A stretch of 64,000 bases of DNA, taken from positions 124,001-188,000 of the forward strand of contig NZ_MRTQ01000003.1 in the NCBI RefSeq assembly GCF_001956215.1, in the 5' to 3' direction. Of this stretch, positions 50,632 to 59,766 are shown in pieces. Within the stretch, counting starts at the first letter, position 1; every line of letters starts with the position of its first letter. The position numbers and the translations under genes were made by a program. The notes beneath the pieces were generated by a model. The model was not told the origin of the DNA and searched no databases. It saw only the letters and a list, made by a program, of their open reading frames with translations. The DNA comes from Paenibacillus sp. FSL R5-0490. GTDB taxonomy: Bacteria > Bacillota > Bacilli > Bacillales > Cytobacillaceae.

Positions 50632-51996
50632 ATGTGGAAAGACGTAAGAAGCTGGCTGGATAAACTAACACCTGCCCAAGTAATATCCGGATATTATTTA
50701 TTGGCAGTATCTGTATCGGTACTTTTATTAAGAATACCGGCTGTACATAAGCCGGGAGTGGAGGTTGCATTTATTGATACGGTTTTCACTGCTGTAAGTG
50801 CAGTCAGTGTTACCGGTCTGACAGTGGTGAATATATCAGAAACTTATAGTGTTTTTGGTTATTTTGTCATCATGTTCATACTTCAGTTTGGCGGAATAGG
50901 GATCATGGCCCTGGGCACATTCTTTTGGCTCCTGCTTGGCCGCAAGATTGGATTAAGAGGACGCCGCCTCATCATGGTCGATCATAATCAATATGCCTTG
51001 TCAGGCCTTGTCAATTTAGTGAAAGAAATCATTAAAATAATATTGGTAATTGAAACGCTTGGTGCGCTCATATTGGGTTTTCATTTTCTAAAATATTACC
51101 CTGCATGGGATGATGCATTTCTGCATGCGCTGTTTGCCTCTGTCAGTGCAACAACCAACGGAGGCATGGATATAACAGGAGCCTCTCTTAAACCTTATGC
51201 CGGCGATTATTTCGTGCAGCTGATCAATATTATTCTGATTACGTTGGGAGCTATAGGTTTTCCTGTTCTTATCGAATTAAAGCAATTTTTATTTCGGAAT
51301 AAATGGGACCAGGAGCCCTCTTTTCGATTCTCCTTATTTTCAAAATTGACGACTGTTACGTATGCAGCTCTTCTTGTGTTTGGAACACTTATTTTGCTCA
51401 TCATGGAATTTAATCAATATTTTAAAGGCATGACCTGGCATGAAAGCTTCTTTTATGCATTCTTCCAATCCGCTACCACCCGGAGCGGCGGTCTTTCAAC
51501 CATGGATGTTAACGAGTTTACAATGCCTACACTCGTCATAATGAGCATTTTAATGTTCATCGGGGCGTCACCCAGTTCTGTCGGCGGGGGCATCAGGACG
51601 ACGACCTTTGCTGTAAATATACTTTTTATTTATCACTTTGCAAAAGGAAACCGGGATATAAAAATATTTAAAAGAGAAATTCATGAAGATGATATTCTGA
51701 AGTCTCTTGCCATCACACTGCTTGCTATTGGAATGTGTTTTTTCTCTGTAGTCATACTAAGCATTACAGAAAAGCAGATGGAGCTTATTGAAATTATTTT
51801 CGAAGTCTGTTCAGCTTTTGGTACTACGGGCCTTTCGTTAGGAATAACACCTGAATTGTCAATTGTTGGAAAGTGCATCATAATGGCCTTAATGTTTATT
51901 GGAAGAATTGGATTAACCTCTTTCTTATTTATTATAGGCGGAAAAGAAAAACAGCCAAATTACCATTATCCAAAAGAGCGGGTTATTATTGGCTAA
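50632..51996 (+). CDS. Potassium-uptake channel subunit, KtrB/TrkH family
   Basis: The 454-residue membrane protein has four pseudo-repeats with selectivity-filter loops S-V-T-G-L-T, A-T-T-N-G-G, A-T-T-R-S-G-G and F-G-T-T-G-L, the K+-channel-like arrangement of KtrB/KtrD. It works with a cytoplasmic KtrA/KtrC RCK regulator that is not encoded here. The ATG follows AAGGGG. Sequence alone does not separate KtrB from KtrD. A terminator hairpin overlaps its stop but carries its T-run in the opposite direction. Confidence 0.92.
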   Translation: MWKDVRSWLDKLTPAQVISGYYLLAVSVSVLLLRIPAVHKPGVEVAFIDTVFTAVSAVSVTGLTVVNISETYSVFGYFVIMFILQFGGIGIMALGTFFWLLLGRKIGLRGRRLIMVDHNQYALSGLVNLVKEIIKIILVIETLGALILGFHFLKYYPAWDDAFLHALFASVSATTNGGMDITGASLKPYAGDYFVQLINIILITLGAIGFPVLIELKQFLFRNKWDQEPSFRFSLFSKLTTVTYAALLVFGTLILLIMEFNQYFKGMTWHESFFYAFFQSATTRSGGLSTMDVNEFTMPTLVIMSILMFIGASPSSVGGGIRTTTFAVNILFIYHFAKGNRDIKIFKREIHEDDILKSLAITLLAIGMCFFSVVILSITEKQMELIEIIFEVCSAFGTTGLSLGITPELSIVGKCIIMALMFIGRIGLTSFLFIIGGKEKQPNYHYPKERVIIG

Positions 51997-52030
51997 AAAA
52001 AGCAGCCCGGAATATTTTTCCGGACTACTT
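51995..52030 (-). terminator. Terminator of the DUF3905-like gene
   Basis: The arms around 52001-52012 and 52018-52029 (one mismatch) are followed on the minus strand by T7. Confidence 0.78.
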
Positions 52031-52084
52031 TTAATTTCTGCAGTTAGAACGCTCAGTTCTTTCGAGGCAAAGCGATTCCCTATT

Positions 52085-52432
52085 TCAATCTGTTCCGCGG
52101 CTGACATCCTTAGTCGGATGCATAAAAGGGTATGCTTGAGGCGGTTTTTTGCTTTCAAGGAGTTCTTTGTTTTCTGTTGTATTCCAGCCGATATCATTTG
52201 TAGGATGAATCCATTCGTCTCCAGCCATAACTGCAGGATCTGTTTCATCACTCCAGTTTTCCAGCGGTGAACTGTTTGAGGAATAATGACTGTCCCCGAT
52301 AGTTACGCCAAAAGAGTTCTTGAAAGGAGGCTGAAGCTTCATGCCTGTGTCCTTGAAGCTCGGAGCTTCAATTTGATGTGGAAGTGTCTCGTCAATGCCA
52401 ATGCTTTTATTTAACTTCTTCTCATTTGTCAT
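52085..52432 (-). CDS. DUF3905-type hydrophilic protein
   Basis: The 115-residue product is polar, with a conserved-looking core P-L-E-N-W-S-D-E-T-D-P-A-V-M-A-G-D-E-W and H-P-T-N-D-I-G-W-N-T. I associate this with the DUF3905 family of Bacillus from memory. I chose the ATG at 52432 because AAAGGAATG lies upstream; the longer frame to 52504 is not supported. The function is unknown; the family is found in spore formers. Confidence 0.65.
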   Translation of the reverse strand: MTNEKKLNKSIGIDETLPHQIEAPSFKDTGMKLQPPFKNSFGVTIGDSHYSSNSSPLENWSDETDPAVMAGDEWIHPTNDIGWNTTENKELLESKKPPQAYPFMHPTKDVSRGTD

Positions 52433-52601
52433 AAGCGGCTCATTCCTTTTTACTCTATTTTTTGTACTGGAGAAAAATTTATGAATGCAAAATAAGGAAG
52501 GCACAGTGAGGAATGAAACCGATTATTTTACTAAAAATAAACCTGTGTTAAAGCTGAAGATATAATTTAACACGAAGAAATTTTCTCAGGAGGAGATTGG
52601 G

Positions 52602-52763
52602 ATGGCAAAACGAAAAGCTGAGTATAATGCTGTTGAAAAATACAGCAAGACGCCTAAGAAGAACCTTCAGGAATCGGAGTTTTCGGCAGAATTCAGCCAG
52701 GGAGAAAATCCCATGAAAATGGCTAACCGCAACTCCAAACATGGGAGAGAGGGAAGAGCCTAG
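52602..52763 (+). CDS. 53-residue basic spore-protein-like peptide
   Basis: An ATG behind AGGAGGAG encodes a Lys/Asn/Glu/Ser-rich peptide with E-S-E-F-S-A-E-F-S in the middle (residues 24-32), recalling the E-F-A/S repeats of gamma-type and minor SASPs. The stop TAG overlaps the next gene's GTG by one base. No named family is recognised. A spore role is inferred from composition and size. Confidence 0.68.
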   Translation: MAKRKAEYNAVEKYSKTPKKNLQESEFSAEFSQGENPMKMANRNSKHGREGRA

Positions 52764-52918
52764 TGGATCAAAATAAACCACGGAAAACAAGCCGGCAGAA
52801 TGGCTCTGCCAACGTAGAATTCGGCATGGAGTTTGGGGATATAAATGCCGGGAAATTTTACGAGCTGCCCTTTATGAACCGTGATAAAGATAAAAAGAAA
52901 GATCGGGATAAATGCTAA
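52763..52918 (+). CDS. 51-residue spore-protein-like peptide, coupled
   Basis: The GTG at 52763 overlaps the upstream stop and has GAGGGAAG in front. The peptide has N-V-E-F-G-M-E-F-G near residues 17-25, a hydrophobic patch G-K-F-Y-E-L-P-F-M, and a run of alternating Asp/Lys ending in Cys. The E-F-G pairs echo the E-F-S pairs of the neighbour. Its function is unknown. A strong terminator follows at 52919-52950. Confidence 0.66.
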   Translation: MDQNKPRKTSRQNGSANVEFGMEFGDINAGKFYELPFMNRDKDKKKDRDKC

Positions 52919-52950
52919 AAAACCGGCAGTTTTTTTCTGCCGGTTTTTTC
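52919..52950. terminator. Bidirectional terminator
   Basis: Perfect 11-bp arms (AAAACCGGCAG and CTGCCGGTTTT) around a T-rich loop end in a T-run on the plus strand and an A-run on the other side. It can serve the convergent peptide genes and radical SAM gene. Confidence 0.88.
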
Positions 52951-52951
52951 A

Positions 52952-54697
52952 TTATAGTAAAGGACCCGAAAAGATAGAGACTGTTTCAGAGCTTGAATCG
53001 AAATAGGCAAGAAGAACAGAGTGTTTCTTTTCAATTAATCCCTCATTAATATACTTTTCGATATCAAAGGATAACCTTTCACTTAAGGTATGTTTGTATA
53101 TTTCTTTTTCATTCAGCTGGAGATTTAAGAAGCTTTCTCCCAGCTGGTTTGGGTTTTCGAGCAGAGACTGGTAAAGTTTTGACCTTTCGGATTTTTCAAA
53201 GCTTGGCTGCCACCATGGCTTTCTGGGCTTATATTTTTGTTTTGAAATATAGTCAAACTTCATTAGTCCTTCAGCTATATCCAGATCAGCAATTTCTTTT
53301 GTTTGAAGAAATTCAAAAAGGCGTTTGAATAAATCCTCAAGCTGATGCCCAATTCGGGACCAGCCTTTTTGCTCCCAATAGCTGCCGAATTCCTGGAAGA
53401 AATCGAAAGGAGTCGGAAATACTTTTGTAACCAAATATTCAACAGTTGCATCCATTCTATGGTCATTCCAATATTTCTCTAACACATCTTCGACCTGTTT
53501 TATGCGAATGATGTCATCGAAGGATAAAACATTATTTCCTAATATTTCATATGGTGAGTGGTCCATATAAATATATTGATGATCTTCTGCCCTTAAGCGA
53601 AGACCGGTGCCTCTCAGCATTTTTAAGAAGCCGAGCTGGAGCTCTTCCGGCCGCATGGCAAATACATCATTAAATGTTTTTTTGAATGAATCATAATCTT
53701 CCTCAGGCAGGCCGGCAATTAAGTCGAGATGCTGATCGATTTTTCCTCCATCCTTTACCATTGTGACTGTTCGGCAAAGCTTGTCAAAATTCTGCTTCCT
53801 CATGACCAATTCATTTGTATAGTCGTTTGTCGACTGTACGCCAATTTCAAATCGGAATAATCCTCGTGGTGCTTCCTTATTCAGAAATTCAATGACCTCA
53901 GGTCTCATGATATCTGCGGTGATCTCAAATTGAAAGACAGTTCCCGGGAGATGCTCATCGATCAAAAATTGGAACATTTCCAAGGCATAACTGCGGCTAA
54001 TGTTGAATGTGCGGTCCACAAATTTTAGAGTTTTTGCACCATTCTTCATTAAATATCGGATATCGTCCTTAATTTTTTCCCTGTCAAAGTAACGCACACC
54101 TACTTCAATAGAGGAAAGGCAAAACTGGCAGCTGAATGGGCATCCCCGGCTGGTTTCTATATAAGTGACACGTTTAGAAAGGTGGGGAATATCTTCTTCA
54201 AACCGGAACGGTGAAGGAAGATCGCGCAAGTCCAGCTTATTGCGCTGTGGATTAATGCGAACCTGGCCGTTTTCCCTGAAAGCAAGACCATGCACATTTT
54301 CCATATTCATGGTGCTGTTCAGCTCCGTCAGCAGCTGTTTGAAGGTTTCCTCACCTTCTCCGATCACAATGTAATCAAATTCTTGTACATTGTTCATCCA
54401 ATCTGCAACATCATATGTCACTTCAGGTCCTCCGACTACAATGTGAATGGAGGCGTCAATCTTTTTAATCATCTTAATGACTTTAATGGTTTCCTCGATA
54501 TTCCATATATAACAGCTGAATCCGATCACATCAGGCTTTTTGCGGACCAGATCTGTAACGATATTCATTACCGGATCTTTAATTGTATATTCGGCTAATT
54601 CCACATCGAAATCAGGCTGAGCGTATGCCTTTAGATAGCGGATCGCAATATTTGTATGAATATATTTAGCATTAAGCGTACTGGCAATAACTTTCAT
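52952..54697 (-). CDS. B12-binding-domain radical SAM protein (DUF4080 type)
   Basis: The 581-residue protein has an N-terminal cobalamin-binding-like domain (about 1-140, with D-V-I-G-F-S-C-Y and I-V-V-G-G-P-E) and a radical SAM barrel with the 4Fe-4S motif C186-P-F-S-C190-Q-F-C193. It then has a long C-terminal region fitting DUF4080. Such enzymes use adenosyl radicals for methylation or rearrangement of unactivated carbons. The substrate is unknown and no biosynthetic cluster surrounds it, so a housekeeping role is likelier than natural-product synthesis. The ATG follows AAAGGGAG. Confidence 0.88.
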   Translation of the reverse strand: MKVIASTLNAKYIHTNIAIRYLKAYAQPDFDVELAEYTIKDPVMNIVTDLVRKKPDVIGFSCYIWNIEETIKVIKMIKKIDASIHIVVGGPEVTYDVADWMNNVQEFDYIVIGEGEETFKQLLTELNSTMNMENVHGLAFRENGQVRINPQRNKLDLRDLPSPFRFEEDIPHLSKRVTYIETSRGCPFSCQFCLSSIEVGVRYFDREKIKDDIRYLMKNGAKTLKFVDRTFNISRSYALEMFQFLIDEHLPGTVFQFEITADIMRPEVIEFLNKEAPRGLFRFEIGVQSTNDYTNELVMRKQNFDKLCRTVTMVKDGGKIDQHLDLIAGLPEEDYDSFKKTFNDVFAMRPEELQLGFLKMLRGTGLRLRAEDHQYIYMDHSPYEILGNNVLSFDDIIRIKQVEDVLEKYWNDHRMDATVEYLVTKVFPTPFDFFQEFGSYWEQKGWSRIGHQLEDLFKRLFEFLQTKEIADLDIAEGLMKFDYISKQKYKPRKPWWQPSFEKSERSKLYQSLLENPNQLGESFLNLQLNEKEIYKHTLSERLSFDIEKYINEGLIEKKHSVLLAYFDSSSETVSIFSGPLL

Positions 54698-54901
54698 TTA
54701 TTTCTGAACTCCCTTTTTAGCAACTTAAACATCATATAATTGTATCATATTTTTGACTGAAAAAAAGGAAGTAAAACATTGACATATGTATTGGAAGATA
54801 AACTGTACATATTATTATAATATTTATAAAAATACAACAATTTGTATTAAAACTATAGTAAGATAGTAGAAAATAAAATATTTAGCTGGGAGAGGGAATG
54901 A

Positions 54902-55618
54902 ATGAAGGTAAGTCTTTTTGCAACATGTCTGGTAGATATGTTTCAGGGAAATGCAGGCAAAGCAGCTGTTGAACTGCTGGAGCGGCTTGGGTGTGAAATA
55001 GATTTTCCGGAATCACAGGTCTGCTGCGGCCAGCCTGCCTACAACAGCGGATATGTGAAGGAATCGAAGGAAGCCATGAAAAGGATGATCACGGCATTTG
55101 AACATGCAGAATACGTTGTTTCCCCTTCCGGATCCTGCGCCTATATGTTTCATGAGTATCCGCATGTTTTTAAGGGAGACTCTGTGTGGGAGCCCAAGGC
55201 AAAAAAGCTTGCCGAAAAAACATACGAACTTACTCAATTTATCGTTGAAGTTCTCAATGTGGACGATGTCGGGGCAAAGTTAAATGGGAAGGCCACCTAT
55301 CATACATCCTGCCATATGACCAGGCTTCTTGGAGTAAAAGAAGCGCCAATGAGATTATTAAGAAATGTGAAGGGCCTGGAATTCGAAGAGCTTCCCGGTA
55401 AAGAGCAATGCTGCGGTTTTGGCGGAACATTCTCCGTGAAAATGGCTCAAATATCGGAACAAATGGTAGATGAGAAGGTTGGGCATATAGAGGAGACTGA
55501 AGCGGAAATCCTCATTGGAGCTGACGCAGGATGCCTGATGAATATTGGAGGCAGGATCGGAAGGCAGGGAAAGCCAATAAGGGTTATGCATATTGCCGAA
55601 GTGTTGAATTGCCGATGA
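54902..55618 (+). CDS. lutA: L-lactate utilization protein LutA
   Basis: The 238-residue protein has two C-C-G domains (V-C41-C42-G-Q-P and E-Q-C-C-G-F-G-G), the heterodisulfide-reductase-type cofactor-binding motifs of LutA. With LutB and LutC it oxidises L-lactate to pyruvate as an iron-sulfur, flavin-independent dehydrogenase. It is first in the lutABC operon. The ATG follows GAGAGGGA. An AT-rich upstream region of about 200 bp contains a TTGACA at 54779 but the matching -10 is unclear. Confidence 0.95.
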   Translation: MKVSLFATCLVDMFQGNAGKAAVELLERLGCEIDFPESQVCCGQPAYNSGYVKESKEAMKRMITAFEHAEYVVSPSGSCAYMFHEYPHVFKGDSVWEPKAKKLAEKTYELTQFIVEVLNVDDVGAKLNGKATYHTSCHMTRLLGVKEAPMRLLRNVKGLEFEELPGKEQCCGFGGTFSVKMAQISEQMVDEKVGHIEETEAEILIGADAGCLMNIGGRIGRQGKPIRVMHIAEVLNCR

Positions 55619-55656
55619 GTCATTAATGGACATGCTTTGTTACAGGAGGAATAGTT

Positions 55657-57087
55657 ATGGCTATGAAAATAGGAACAAAAGACTTTAAGGATCGTGTAGA
55701 TTCCGGAATAAGCAATTCCTTTATGAGAGGGGCAGTGTCAGGTGCACAGGAAAGGCTTCAGACTAGAAGACTTGATGCTGCCGCAGAACTTGGAAATTGG
55801 GAAGAATGGCGTTCGCTATCAGAAGAAATTCGCCAGCATGTGCTTGAAAATCTTGATTTTTACTTATACCAGCTCAGCGAAAATGCAGCTAAAAGGGGAG
55901 GGCACGTTTACTTTGCTGAAACTGCGGAAGAAGCCTCTGCCTATATACGGGAAGTGATTGAAAAGAAGAATGCAAGAAAAGTGGTTAAATCAAAGTCGAT
56001 GGTAACGGAAGAAATCCACTTAAATGCCGTATTGGAAGATGCAGGATGCCAGGTCATTGAAACAGATTTGGGAGAATACATCCTCCAGGTGGATGACCAT
56101 GACCCGCCATCACATATAGTAGCGCCTGCCCTTCATAAGAATAAAGAGCAGATTCGGGATGTATTTGCAGAAAAATTAAACTATCAGAACACAGAAAAGC
56201 CGGAAGAGCTTGCATGGCATGCGAGAGAAATGCTACGCCACGAATACTTAACCGCCGATGTTGGCATTACGGGCTGCAACTTCGCAGTTGCGGAAACCGG
56301 TTCAATCACTTTAGTGACGAATGAAGGCAATGCAGATCTTGTCACAGCCTTGCCTAAGACACAAATTACGGTAATGGGCATGGAAAGGCTGGTACCTACT
56401 TACGAGGAAATGGAAGTGCTGGTCAGCATGCTGACCAGGAGCGCGGTTGGACAAAAGCTAACGAGTTATATAACTGTTTTGACTGGTCCAAAAGAAGAAC
56501 TTGATGTTGATGGCCCCGAGGAATTCCACCTCGTCATTGTGGACAATGGCCGCTCATCGATATTAGGAGGGGAGTTTCAATCCATTCTGCAATGTATCCG
56601 ATGTGCTGCTTGTGTGAATGTTTGTCCCGTATACAGGCATGTTGGAGGCCATTCCTACGGATCGATTTATTCAGGCCCGATCGGAGCGGTTCTGTCACCC
56701 CTTTTAGGCGGCTATGATGATTATAAGGAATTGCCTTATGCATCCACTCTTTGCGGGGCCTGTACAGAAGCATGTCCAGTCAAAATCCCATTGCATGAGC
56801 TGCTTCACAAACATCGGCAGGTAATTGTCGAAAAAGAAGGAAGGGCTCCAATATCGGAAAAGATGGCGATGAAGGCCTTTGGATTGGGGGCAGCTTCACC
56901 GTCCCTTTATAAACTGGGATCTAAGCTGGCACCGGCAGCCATGAATCCATTTACAGCAGGCGACAAAATTACAAAGGGGCCCGGCCCTTTAAAGGCATGG
57001 ACAGAAATCAGGGATTTCCCGGCTCCTAATAAAGAAAGATTTCGTGATTGGTTCAACAACCGGCCAAAAGGAGGCGGACAGCAGTGA
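55657..57087 (+). CDS. lutB: L-lactate utilization iron-sulfur protein LutB
   Basis: The 476-residue protein has a LUD-type N-terminal domain and two C-terminal 4Fe-4S motifs (C313[11 protein letters not shown] and C366-G-A-C-T-E-A-C-P). The spacing and order match LutB. It probably mediates electron transfer from lactate. The ATG follows GGAGGAAT. Its stop overlaps the lutC GTG. Confidence 0.95.
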   Translation: MAMKIGTKDFKDRVDSGISNSFMRGAVSGAQERLQTRRLDAAAELGNWEEWRSLSEEIRQHVLENLDFYLYQLSENAAKRGGHVYFAETAEEASAYIREVIEKKNARKVVKSKSMVTEEIHLNAVLEDAGCQVIETDLGEYILQVDDHDPPSHIVAPALHKNKEQIRDVFAEKLNYQNTEKPEELAWHAREMLRHEYLTADVGITGCNFAVAETGSITLVTNEGNADLVTALPKTQITVMGMERLVPTYEEMEVLVSMLTRSAVGQKLTSYITVLTGPKEELDVDGPEEFHLVIVDNGRSSILGGEFQSILQCIRCAACVNVCPVYRHVGGHSYGSIYSGPIGAVLSPLLGGYDDYKELPYASTLCGACTEACPVKIPLHELLHKHRQVIVEKEGRAPISEKMAMKAFGLGAASPSLYKLGSKLAPAAMNPFTAGDKITKGPGPLKAWTEIRDFPAPNKERFRDWFNNRPKGGGQQ

Positions 57088-57803
57088 ACGGAACTATTCA
57101 GAATCGGGACGCTTTTTTAAATAAAATTGCAGGCAGACTGGGAAGGGAAAAGAGAATTTCCGGAGTTGAAAGGCCAAAGTGGAGCTATAATCCTCAGGAT
57201 TACATCTTTAAAGAAGCAGATGCAGATGAGCTTCTTGAAGCTTTAAAAACACAGTGCACGAAAATACACACTGATCTTCTTGTAACAAAAGCCGTCAATT
57301 TGCCGGAAACTCTTAAAGAGATTGCAGCCCAGTACGGAGGCGGTCCAGTAGTGACCTGGAAGGATGACCGTTATAGACAGTTTGGACTTACTCAGCTATT
57401 TGAGGAAATTTGGCCAAAAGAGAATGTGGAAGTATATCAATGGGATTATTCTGCTGGAGAAATTAATGTTGATTACGCAGAAAAGGCCAATATCGGCATC
57501 ACCATCAGTGAAATTACGCTGGCTGAATCCGGAACAGCAGTCCTGTTCAGCAGCAGAGACCATGGGCGGTCAGTCAGTTTTCTGCCTGCTGCTTCCATTA
57601 TCCTTATTCCGAAAAGCACACTTGTTCCGCGCATGACACAGGCTGCAAGATTCATCAGGGAAAGAGTGAGCAGAGGGGAGCTGGCTCCTTCATGCGTTAA
57701 TTTCATAACCGGCCCAAGCAATTCAGCAGATATTGAGATGAACCTTGTTGTGGGAGTGCATGGGCCTGTTAAGGCTGCTTATATTGTTATAGATGATTTA
57801 TAG
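57084..57803 (+). CDS. lutC: L-lactate utilization protein LutC
   Basis: The 239-residue LUD-domain (DUF162) protein contains [13 protein letters not shown] and S-F-L-P-A, typical of LutC. I chose the GTG at 57084, which overlaps the lutB stop as GTGA behind AAAGGAGG. It is the third subunit of lactate oxidation. The operon here lacks an adjacent lutP permease or lutR repressor. A shared terminator follows. Confidence 0.94.
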   Translation: MNGTIQNRDAFLNKIAGRLGREKRISGVERPKWSYNPQDYIFKEADADELLEALKTQCTKIHTDLLVTKAVNLPETLKEIAAQYGGGPVVTWKDDRYRQFGLTQLFEEIWPKENVEVYQWDYSAGEINVDYAEKANIGITISEITLAESGTAVLFSSRDHGRSVSFLPAASIILIPKSTLVPRMTQAARFIRERVSRGELAPSCVNFITGPSNSADIEMNLVVGVHGPVKAAYIVIDDL

Positions 57804-57828
57804 CACCTGACTTTGTTTTATAGGACAA

Positions 57829-57860
57829 CAAAAAACGCCAACATAAGTTGGCGTTTTTTT
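57829..57860. terminator. Bidirectional terminator after lutC
   Basis: A 9-bp stem AACGCCAAC/GTTGGCGTT with A-run and T-run flanks lies between lutC and the convergent tRNA gene. Confidence 0.9.
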
Positions 57861-57863
57861 GAG

Positions 57864-57937
57864 CGTCCCAGGCGAGATTCGAACTCACGACCTACAGCTT
57901 AGGAGGCTGTCGCTCTATCCAGCTGAGCTACTGAGAC
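57864..57937 (-). tRNA. tRNA-Arg (anticodon CCU)
   Basis: On the minus strand the acceptor stem GTCTCAG/CTGGGAC, the D-arm GCTC...GAGC, the anticodon stem ACAGC/GCTGT around the 7-nt loop CTCCTAA (anticodon CCT) and the T-arm with GTTCGAATC form a complete cloverleaf of 74 nt. It reads AGG codons. CCA is not encoded. Confidence 0.96.
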
Positions 57938-58069
57938 ATGTTGGAATAATTAAATTGTTTGCAATACAAATATTATTGGCATATCCTGTTTCTTCCTCTG
58001 CAAGCCTATACAAGGAGCAAATGCGTCGAAACAAAGCTGCAGGGATGTATCTCAGGGAAGTTTACGCTT

Positions 58070-58110
58070 AGCTGAGCTACTGAGACATGATGGCATAAAT
58101 TAAATTGTGT
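58070..58110 (-). repeat. Partial duplication of the tRNA-Arg 5' end and upstream flank
   Basis: 58070-58110 repeats, with a few changes, the segment 57921-57960: the first 17 nt of the tRNA plus its upstream flank (including ATTAAATTGT). The two copies lie about 150 bp apart in the same orientation. It looks like the remnant of a second tRNA gene or of a small duplication. No integrase is nearby. Confidence 0.8.
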
Positions 58111-58190
58111 TAAGTAAAAATAATTAAATTGGTAACACAGTTACTTATTATAATCCCATAATCAAAAATGGTCAATGGTTATGCCTAAAG

Positions 58191-58221
58191 TAAAAAACCG
58201 GCCAGTAATACATGGGCCGGT
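58191..58221 (-). terminator. Terminator of the acyltransferase gene
   Basis: ACCGGCC (58197-58203) pairs with GGCCGGT (58215-58221) and is followed on the minus strand by T6. Confidence 0.85.
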
Positions 58222-58229
58222 TTGTTTTT

Positions 58230-59270
58230 CTAACTTGTAAGTTTTTTACGATAAAATCTGGCATATGCCCTTGATCTATCTTTCAGCTTCTTTAGCTGTG
58301 ATGTCTTCAGTTCAATGATTGGCTGTGCAAATGAAGTAATCAGCTTGCTTGAGAGAAGCAAGGTCAGCAGCAGTGATATGCCGGCAAGCAGCAGGAAGTT
58401 CTCCGGTTTAGTGAAAAAGCCCTGTACATCACTTTCTCTGAATACCCGTACAAAGAACCCATGCAGCAGATAGACATAAAGTGTATTTTTCCCTAAGTTA
58501 GTAAAGAAATATTGTTTGCGCGGTACGAAAGCAAAGAAGCTAAATACCATGATTGTGCTTAGGATATAAAAGCCCAATCTCGTAAAGACTGCCCCAATGG
58601 AAGCTGCACCCATTTCAGTATATGGCTTCGATCCAAGCAGCCATTTGTAATCCACTTCAGGGTAAAGATAAAAACCGATAAATACCACTGCAAAAATAGC
58701 AAACGCACTAATTCTGAACTTCGGCTGGAATAGAGCATATAAATGCTCTTTCTTTAAGTAGTATCCCAATAAAAATAACGGGAAGAACACAAACGTCCTG
58801 GATAAACTTAAATAGTTTGAAATCCAATCTGCATATCCTACAGCAAGCCCTATGATAAAAGCGGCAGCCAGGGAGTAAACCGCTTTATACTTTGCGAAGA
58901 ATAAAAGCATGATATTCCAGCAGAACATGCTGATCAGGAACCATAATGACCAATGCGGGTTAAAAGGGTCCAGCTCAAAGGTGCCTTTATTATATAAAAA
59001 GTAATAAAAAACGGAATAAATAACCTGGAAAATGATATATGGCAGTATAAGCTTTTTAGCAATTTTCTTTATATAGCCTTTTTTATAAAAGCCTTTTGCA
59101 AAAAAACCGGATACCAATATAAATGCCGGCATATGGAACGTATAAATCACTTTATATACTGTATAAATTGTCTCATTATCTTCAATAAAAGAGCGGAGCA
59201 AATGCCCGAAAACGACAAAGAAGATCAAAATAAACTTAGCATTGTCGAAATAATAATCACGTTGTTTCAT
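58230..59270 (-). CDS. Membrane acyltransferase, acyltransferase-3 family
   Basis: The 346-residue protein has about ten transmembrane helices and the family's N-terminal D-N-A-K-F-I-L-I-F-F-V-V-F-G-H motif with the catalytic-type histidine. Such proteins O-acylate cell-wall or exopolysaccharide sugars at the membrane. It is shorter than OatA and lacks an extracellular SGNH domain. I chose the ATG at 59270 because GAGGAGG precedes it. The acceptor is unknown; no polysaccharide locus lies next to it. Confidence 0.88.
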   Translation of the reverse strand: MKQRDYYFDNAKFILIFFVVFGHLLRSFIEDNETIYTVYKVIYTFHMPAFILVSGFFAKGFYKKGYIKKIAKKLILPYIIFQVIYSVFYYFLYNKGTFELDPFNPHWSLWFLISMFCWNIMLLFFAKYKAVYSLAAAFIIGLAVGYADWISNYLSLSRTFVFFPLFLLGYYLKKEHLYALFQPKFRISAFAIFAVVFIGFYLYPEVDYKWLLGSKPYTEMGAASIGAVFTRLGFYILSTIMVFSFFAFVPRKQYFFTNLGKNTLYVYLLHGFFVRVFRESDVQGFFTKPENFLLLAGISLLLTLLLSSKLITSFAQPIIELKTSQLKKLKDRSRAYARFYRKKLTS

Positions 59271-59766
59271 ATGTCCTCCTCTATTAAAGACCCCCAAAAA
59301 ATTACTCTATCTGTCTTTACCCACTTTAACATGAAGCAAACTTCATTTCTCGTGTAAATAGGAGGTTTTATTTACAGAAAAAGTAAATTAAAAATTTTTA
59401 ATAATGACTGTATCACACGATTTGAAATTCTGTTATATAAAAAAAACGGCTAACTAACTTATATTTTATAAGGTTGAAAAAATTTTTGGCAAGACTGTTT
59501 CAAAACCTTTGATTTAAATGCCACTATTGTTTCAGATAAATGGTAGCAGTCCGTTTAGTCTGCCAAGTTGTGAAAAGCTGCTCTTCCCAGAAAGAAATCA
59601 TAAAGGGAAATGCCCGGATAAGTGCCGGAGTAAAAGAAATTGGAAAAATAATCTTCAAATGTCATTTTTGTTCTATTATAATGAATTGAAAGAATAGTAA
59701 AAAAGAATTAGGAAGTAATCTAGTTCAATTGTTCGCATCCGGTTAAATCACAAAGGGGGAAGTATA
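59271..59766. other. Intergenic region upstream of the chemoreceptor gene
   Basis: 496 bp of AT-rich sequence. A sigma-A-like promoter, TTCAAA (59654-59659) and TATAAT (59677-59682) with a 17-bp spacer, lies about 85 bp before the chemoreceptor start. No convincing SigD promoter (TAAA-N15-GCCGATAW) and no riboswitch were found. Confidence 0.5.

Noticed and set aside
52952..54697. Radical SAM gene plus tiny peptides at 52602-52918 as a RiPP cluster
   Set aside because: The peptides are on the opposite strand, convergent across a terminator, and look like spore proteins; the enzyme lacks a SPASM domain or a peptide-recognition domain that I can see.
58070..58110. Attachment site of an integrative element
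   Set aside because: The duplicated part is the tRNA 5' end and flank, not the 3' end normally used by integrases, and no integrase or element lies between the copies.
59271..59766. c-di-GMP riboswitch before the chemoreceptor
   Set aside because: None of the conserved GEMM motif blocks could be found.
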